Source: a bacterium
GTDB lineage: Bacteria > Bdellovibrionota_B > Oligoflexia > Silvanigrellales > Silvanigrellaceae
DNA length: 64,000 nt
Direction: 5' to 3'
NCBI GenBank assembly: GCA_009918675.1
Contig: RGDM01000011.1
Location: 1 to 64,000, forward strand
Part shown: piece by piece, positions 60,667 to 64,000 of the stretch
Numbering within the stretch: the first letter of the stretch is position 1
Layout of the letters: the number at the start of each line of letters is the position of its first letter
Notes under the pieces: model-generated
Seen by the model: only the letters and a program-made list of their open reading frames with translations
Told to the model about the DNA's origin: nothing
Database searches by the model: none
Translations under genes and position numbers: made by a program

Positions 60667-62007
60667 TCAGTTTTGTGTTGTTTCAAGAAGCATTGCCTGA
60701 CCCATGCCGCCCGCTGCGCAAATAGCAACGACTGCAAATCGAGCACCGGTGCGTTGTGCAATACGCAATGCGCGTCCAACCAGTCGGCCACCTGTGGCAC
60801 CAAACGGATGTCCGTAGGCAATAGAGCCGCCGTCAATATTCATTTTGCTTGGGTCAATCCCGCCAAAAGCCTCATCGAGTCCAAGTTTCTCTTGGCAAAA
60901 GCGGGTGCTCGACATTGCGTCGAGACAGCTCAAGACCTGTGCTGCAAAGGCTTCATGAATCTCAAAAACTCCAATGTCAGAGAGCTTGAGATTAGACTTC
61001 ATAAGGAGTTTGGGGATTGCGTAAGCCGGGCCAATCAGCAATTGATCTTTTGGATCAACTGCAACCGTGACAGAGTCAACAATATATCCCAACACCGGCA
61101 AGCCATGTTCTTCGGCGTAAGAAGAATTTGCGAGAAGAACAGCCGATGCACCGTCGGTCAGTGCGCTTGAATTGCCTGCAGTTAAGGTTCCGTTGCGCTT
61201 ATCGAAGGCAGGCTTCAATTTTGCCAGGGCCTCCAGTGAGGTGTCGCCGCGCACCAAATTATCAGCATCAACGAAATTTTCTTTCGCAGCTCCCGACCAA
61301 ATCGGAACAACTTCATCTTTCAAAAAACCGTTTTCCATGGCCGCTGCTGCACGGTGGTGGCTGCGCACGGCAAGTTCGTCTTGACGCTCACGAGTGATGT
61401 CATTTTTCACAGCCATCTGTTCGCCATGTTCACCCATGGTGAAGCCGGTGTAGGGCTCAGCAAGGGCCGGAGGATTTGGCAAAAATGCCTTCGGATTAAA
61501 CTCAGAAAGCATCATGAGTTTTTCTCTGATGGTCTTTGTGCGCGACAAACGAGTGAGGAAGCGGCGTGCTTCATCAGAGAACGTGATTGGAACGTCAGAG
61601 AGAACTTCGACACCGCCTGCAAGGACCATTCTGTTCCGACCCGCGGCGATGGCGTCTGCAGCAAGCTGAACGCATTGCAAGGAGCTCGCACAAGCGCGAT
61701 TCAATGTGTATCCGGGGATTGATTTGGGCAGACCCGCGAAAAGAGCAAGGTCGCGCGCAATGTTGGGGTTTTTGGTTTGCGGAACCACGGCCCCCCAAAT
61801 CACTTCGTCAATATCAGAGGCATTTGCACCTGTACGCGCAATAACTTCAACAGCTGGGCGGATGCTGAGACTGAGGGGAGTTTCACGCTCAAAAACGCCA
61901 AATGAACGGACAAACGGCGTCCGCACCGCGCCCACAACAGCCACGCGGCTGTGTCCACTGCCCGATTCTCCGCTCTCTCCTTTGTGACGCATTTTTTTCT
62001 GTCCCAT
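60667..62007 (-). CDS. fadI: Acetyl-CoA acyltransferase (thiolase, FadI-like)
   Basis: The 446-residue thiolase cleaves 3-ketoacyl-CoA. The nucleophile is Cys106 (NRACASSLQC). GGSIAYGHPFGATGGR holds the His and VVAICAAGGMGQAM the second catalytic Cys. A basic N-terminus (GQKKMRHKGESG) precedes the first strand. Length fits FadI (436) better than FadA (387), and its partner encoded downstream has FadJ order. It starts at 62007 with GGGGG 4 bases upstream, divergent from yebC across 215 bases. Confidence 0.94.
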   Translation of the reverse strand: MGQKKMRHKGESGESGSGHSRVAVVGAVRTPFVRSFGVFERETPLSLSIRPAVEVIARTGANASDIDEVIWGAVVPQTKNPNIARDLALFAGLPKSIPGYTLNRACASSLQCVQLAADAIAAGRNRMVLAGGVEVLSDVPITFSDEARRFLTRLSRTKTIREKLMMLSEFNPKAFLPNPPALAEPYTGFTMGEHGEQMAVKNDITRERQDELAVRSHHRAAAAMENGFLKDEVVPIWSGAAKENFVDADNLVRGDTSLEALAKLKPAFDKRNGTLTAGNSSALTDGASAVLLANSSYAEEHGLPVLGYIVDSVTVAVDPKDQLLIGPAYAIPKLLMKSNLKLSDIGVFEIHEAFAAQVLSCLDAMSSTRFCQEKLGLDEAFGGIDPSKMNIDGGSIAYGHPFGATGGRLVGRALRIAQRTGARFAVVAICAAGGMGQAMLLETTQN

Positions 62008-62222
62008 GTTGCCCCCGACGTAAGTTTTGCTTTTGATTCAAAAAGGGTCCGCAAAATTCTATCGAAAGTTGTGCGGGGGGCAAAGTCGCGCTCTTGGCAT
62101 CTGCTTGTCAGCACTGTAACAAATAGGGGCCTGAAAAAGAGGCTCAAATGAGGGCAATGCCTGCTGGCTTGCCTCAAAAACCCGCAAGGGCGAATCAATT
62201 TGTATCAGAGGAAGGTTGACTC

Positions 62223-62936
62223 ATGGGTCGTCACGCAACTGTTGCAGGTCGAATGGCCGCAAGCGCCGCAGCACGCGGAAGAGTTTTTACAAAATTGGCA
62301 CGCGAAATAATGGTCGCGGCACGCACCGGCAGCGATCCAAACTTCAATTCCAAACTTCGCCTCGCAGTCGACCGCGCGCGCGATAACAACATGCCCAAAG
62401 ACGTCATTGAGCGTGCAATCAAAAAAGGCGCTGGTGAACTTGAAGGAATGACCTTCGAGGAAATTACTTACGAAGGCTATGGTCCAGCTGGTTCAGCAAT
62501 TTTGGTGGAAGTGCTCACCGACAACCGCAATCGCACCAATCCGGAGCTGCGGAAAATATTCACCAAGAACAGCGGCAATATGGGCGAAATGGGTTCAGTG
62601 GCGTGGATGTTCAAGAAAAAAGGCGTGATAGACATCGCGTTGGGTGCGGTGAGCGAAGATAAAGTCATGGAACTTGCGCTTGAGGCCGGAGCCGATGACG
62701 TGGTTGTCGAGGAAGGCTTTGCCACAGTTTACACAGAGCCTACCGGATTCGCTTCTGTTCGCGATGCGTTACTCGCAGGAGGATTGCACTTTGAAAAAGC
62801 CGGGCTGGAACTGATTCCAGAGACGCGTGTTTCATTGAGTGGTGATAACGCGAAAAATGCTCTCGAGTTGGTTGAAAAACTCGAAGAGCAAGATGATGTT
62901 CAGGCTGTTTATTATAACTTTGATGTTGAAGAGTGA
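62223..62936 (+). CDS. yebC: YebC/PmpR-family protein
   Basis: The 237-residue protein shows the three-domain YebC fold. RVFTKLAREIMVAARTG, LRLAVDRARDNNMPKDVIERAIKKG and TFEEITYEGYGPAGSAILVEVLTDNRNRT are diagnostic. The family acts as a DNA-binding transcription regulator or as a ribosome-associated factor aiding translation of poly-proline stretches; which applies cannot be read. The first residues (MGRHATVAGRMAASAAARG) differ from the common MAGHSKW start. GAGGAAGG lies 7 bases upstream. Its last 25 bases overlap the convergent SPFH gene. Confidence 0.93.
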   Translation: MGRHATVAGRMAASAAARGRVFTKLAREIMVAARTGSDPNFNSKLRLAVDRARDNNMPKDVIERAIKKGAGELEGMTFEEITYEGYGPAGSAILVEVLTDNRNRTNPELRKIFTKNSGNMGEMGSVAWMFKKKGVIDIALGAVSEDKVMELALEAGADDVVVEEGFATVYTEPTGFASVRDALLAGGLHFEKAGLELIPETRVSLSGDNAKNALELVEKLEEQDDVQAVYYNFDVEE

Positions 62937-63931
62937 GTTGCGCTTCCAGCGCCTCCCTTCAACAAATCCGAAATTCCCCCAAGTGAACTGAGAACGCCCG
63001 AGGCTTCATAGGGAATGAAAACTTTATCGGTATTTTTACTGGTCATTTCGCCGAAGCGTTTCAAGTACTCCATCGCGACCAAATATTGCGCTGCAATTTG
63101 TGGATTATTGAAAGCCTCCCGCACGCTCGAAATTGCCGTGGCTTGTGCATGGGCAACAGCTTCGATTCCGCGTGCCTGACCCTCTGCACGAGCGATGAGC
63201 GCGTCGCGATCGCCAAGAGCTTGGTTGATTTTTTCTTGTTGTTCACCTTGAGAGCGCTCAATGCGGCTCTGTTTTTCTCCCTCAGCTTCAAGAATCCGGC
63301 TTTGCTTTGAACCTTCTGCGGAAAGAACCTGCGCTCGTCGTTCGCGCTCGGCCTGCATTTGCTTCTCCATGGCCTGTTGCACTTCAACCGGTGGAATAAT
63401 ATTTCGCAATTCGACTCGATTGACCTTGAGTCCCCATTTGTCTGCTGTTTCGTCCAAAACAGCTTTTAGGCGGGTGTTGATGGCATCGCGGCTGGAGAGT
63501 GTGTGATCCAGTTCAAGTTCGCCAATCAGGTTACGAAGAGTTGTCTGAGTGAGCTGACCAATAGCCACAGGAAGTGATTGGATTTCGTAGGCAGCGCGCC
63601 GAACATCGGTAATTTGTGTGTAAATGATAGCATCAACAACAATACCAACGTTGTCTTTTGTAATAACTCTCTGTTCCGGAATATCCAGAACAACTTCGCG
63701 CAGGTCGATGCGCTCGACTGGGACAATCACTCCATTGCGTATCCACAGCATTTGCCGTGGTTGATCAACAAACGGGAGAATGAGTTGAGGGCCCGAGCTC
63801 AGAATCGCGTGAAAGCGTCCGAGGCGTTCGACAATAATGCATTCTTGCTGTCGAACAACATAAACTCCGCGGCCGATTGCAAACAAGACGATGACTGCAA
63901 CTGCAATGAAGAAAATGCTTAAAAATTCCAT
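62912..63931 (-). CDS. SPFH/band-7 membrane protein (paraslipin, QmcA-like)
   Basis: The 339-residue protein has one N-terminal transmembrane helix (about 4-22), an SPFH domain (about 25-215) with VERLGRFH and GIVVDAIIYTQITD, and a long coiled coil (about 195-270) rich in Gln, Glu and Arg. The tail is Gly/Ser-rich. Such proteins form large membrane scaffold rings that shelter proteases or organise membrane domains. Directly upstream lies the end of an NfeD-like gene, the usual partner. It overlaps yebC by 25 bases in convergent orientation. Confidence 0.92.
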   Translation of the reverse strand: MEFLSIFFIAVAVIVLFAIGRGVYVVRQQECIIVERLGRFHAILSSGPQLILPFVDQPRQMLWIRNGVIVPVERIDLREVVLDIPEQRVITKDNVGIVVDAIIYTQITDVRRAAYEIQSLPVAIGQLTQTTLRNLIGELELDHTLSSRDAINTRLKAVLDETADKWGLKVNRVELRNIIPPVEVQQAMEKQMQAERERRAQVLSAEGSKQSRILEAEGEKQSRIERSQGEQQEKINQALGDRDALIARAEGQARGIEAVAHAQATAISSVREAFNNPQIAAQYLVAMEYLKRFGEMTSKNTDKVFIPYEASGVLSSLGGISDLLKGGAGSATHSSTSKL

Positions 63932-63945
63932 CGTTTCGAGCCCCC

Positions 63946-64000
63946 TTAAATTTTTTCAACTGCGATTCTATTGCCAATCACCTTGACGACGCGAACTTGA
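63946..64000 (-). CDS. Partial CDS, C-terminus of NfeD-like membrane protein
   Basis: Only the last 18 codons are visible, ending RVVKVIGNRIAVEKI before TAA. Alternating Val/Ile/Lys strands of this type close the OB domain of NfeD proteins, and the SPFH gene 14 bases downstream is the usual partner. The 5' part lies outside the window, so the family call relies on this short tail and context. Confidence 0.55.
   Translation of the reverse strand, partial: QVRVVKVIGNRIAVEKI

Overview
The window looks like ordinary chromosome from a Gram-negative, aerobic, heterotrophic bacterium. Outer-membrane barrels, lipoproteins, type II secretion genes and SecDF show an outer membrane. The combination of RNase Y, a PilM-like GspL followed by GspM and a long GspN, fused isobutyryl-CoA mutase, a roughly 115-kDa-class NAD-glutamate dehydrogenase and fatty-acid beta-oxidation genes suggests the Bdellovibrionota/Oligoflexia or a related former-Deltaproteobacteria lineage. 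That placement is inference from gene content; no rRNA is present. GC looks close to 50 percent. No CRISPR array, prophage or insertion sequence was seen, and every intergenic gap is shorter than 300 bases.

Layout. 0-2 kb (minus): an edge-truncated gene, a small unknown protein, phosphoserine aminotransferase (serC) and a small exported membrane protein. 2-5 kb: tRNA-Thr(TGT), a pair of paralogous exported OmpA-like proteins (one with a decayed peptidoglycan-binding domain) and tRNA-Arg(CCG). 5-7 kb (minus): murF and a small unknown gene. 7-13 kb (plus): icmF, a class III aminotransferase and an acyl-CoA dehydrogenase, a likely branched-chain acyl-CoA module. 13-20.3 kb (plus): yajC, secD, secF, recJ, an unknown membrane protein and a small barrel, closed by a bidirectional terminator. 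20.3-25.5 kb: rny, an inositol-monophosphatase-family enzyme, class II aldolase, a Nudix hydrolase and a HAD phosphatase.

25.5-34.2 kb: a large helical-repeat protein and a Pro-rich tail-anchored protein on the minus strand diverge from gspL-gspM-gspN and a secreted trypsin-like protease on the plus strand. 34.2-37 kb (minus): barrel, lipoprotein and nitrilase-family amidase. 37-46.4 kb (minus): NAD-GDH, AI-2E-type permease, UbiD-family decarboxylase, a small helical protein, a glycosyltransferase-TPR fusion and an unknown protein, ending at a terminator. 46.6-52 kb: a stress-flavoured stretch with a KGG-repeat protein, FeS photolyase, two overlapping small genes, a secreted endonuclease/phosphatase-fold protein, a probable lipoprotein and Hsp20. 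52-57.3 kb: map-fabD (minus) diverging from Nudix-thrS and an exported cyclophilin with a Tat-like signal (plus). 57.3-64 kb: a lipoprotein, the fadI-fadJ beta-oxidation operon, yebC, and an SPFH protein behind the tail of an NfeD-like gene.

Adjacent functional groups: SecDF-YajC with envelope genes; T2SS L-M-N with a candidate secreted protease; fadI-fadJ, the acyl-CoA dehydrogenase and IcmF for acyl-CoA breakdown and isomerisation; MAP, FabD and ThrRS as housekeeping. No clearly new defence or mobile system was found. The most unusual signals are a perfect minus-strand terminator between two diverging stress genes, tandem hairpins over the ribosome binding site of the HAD gene, two small genes overlapping out of frame, a Tat-type signal on a cyclophilin, a decayed OmpA paralogue and an unexplained glycosyltransferase-TPR cluster.
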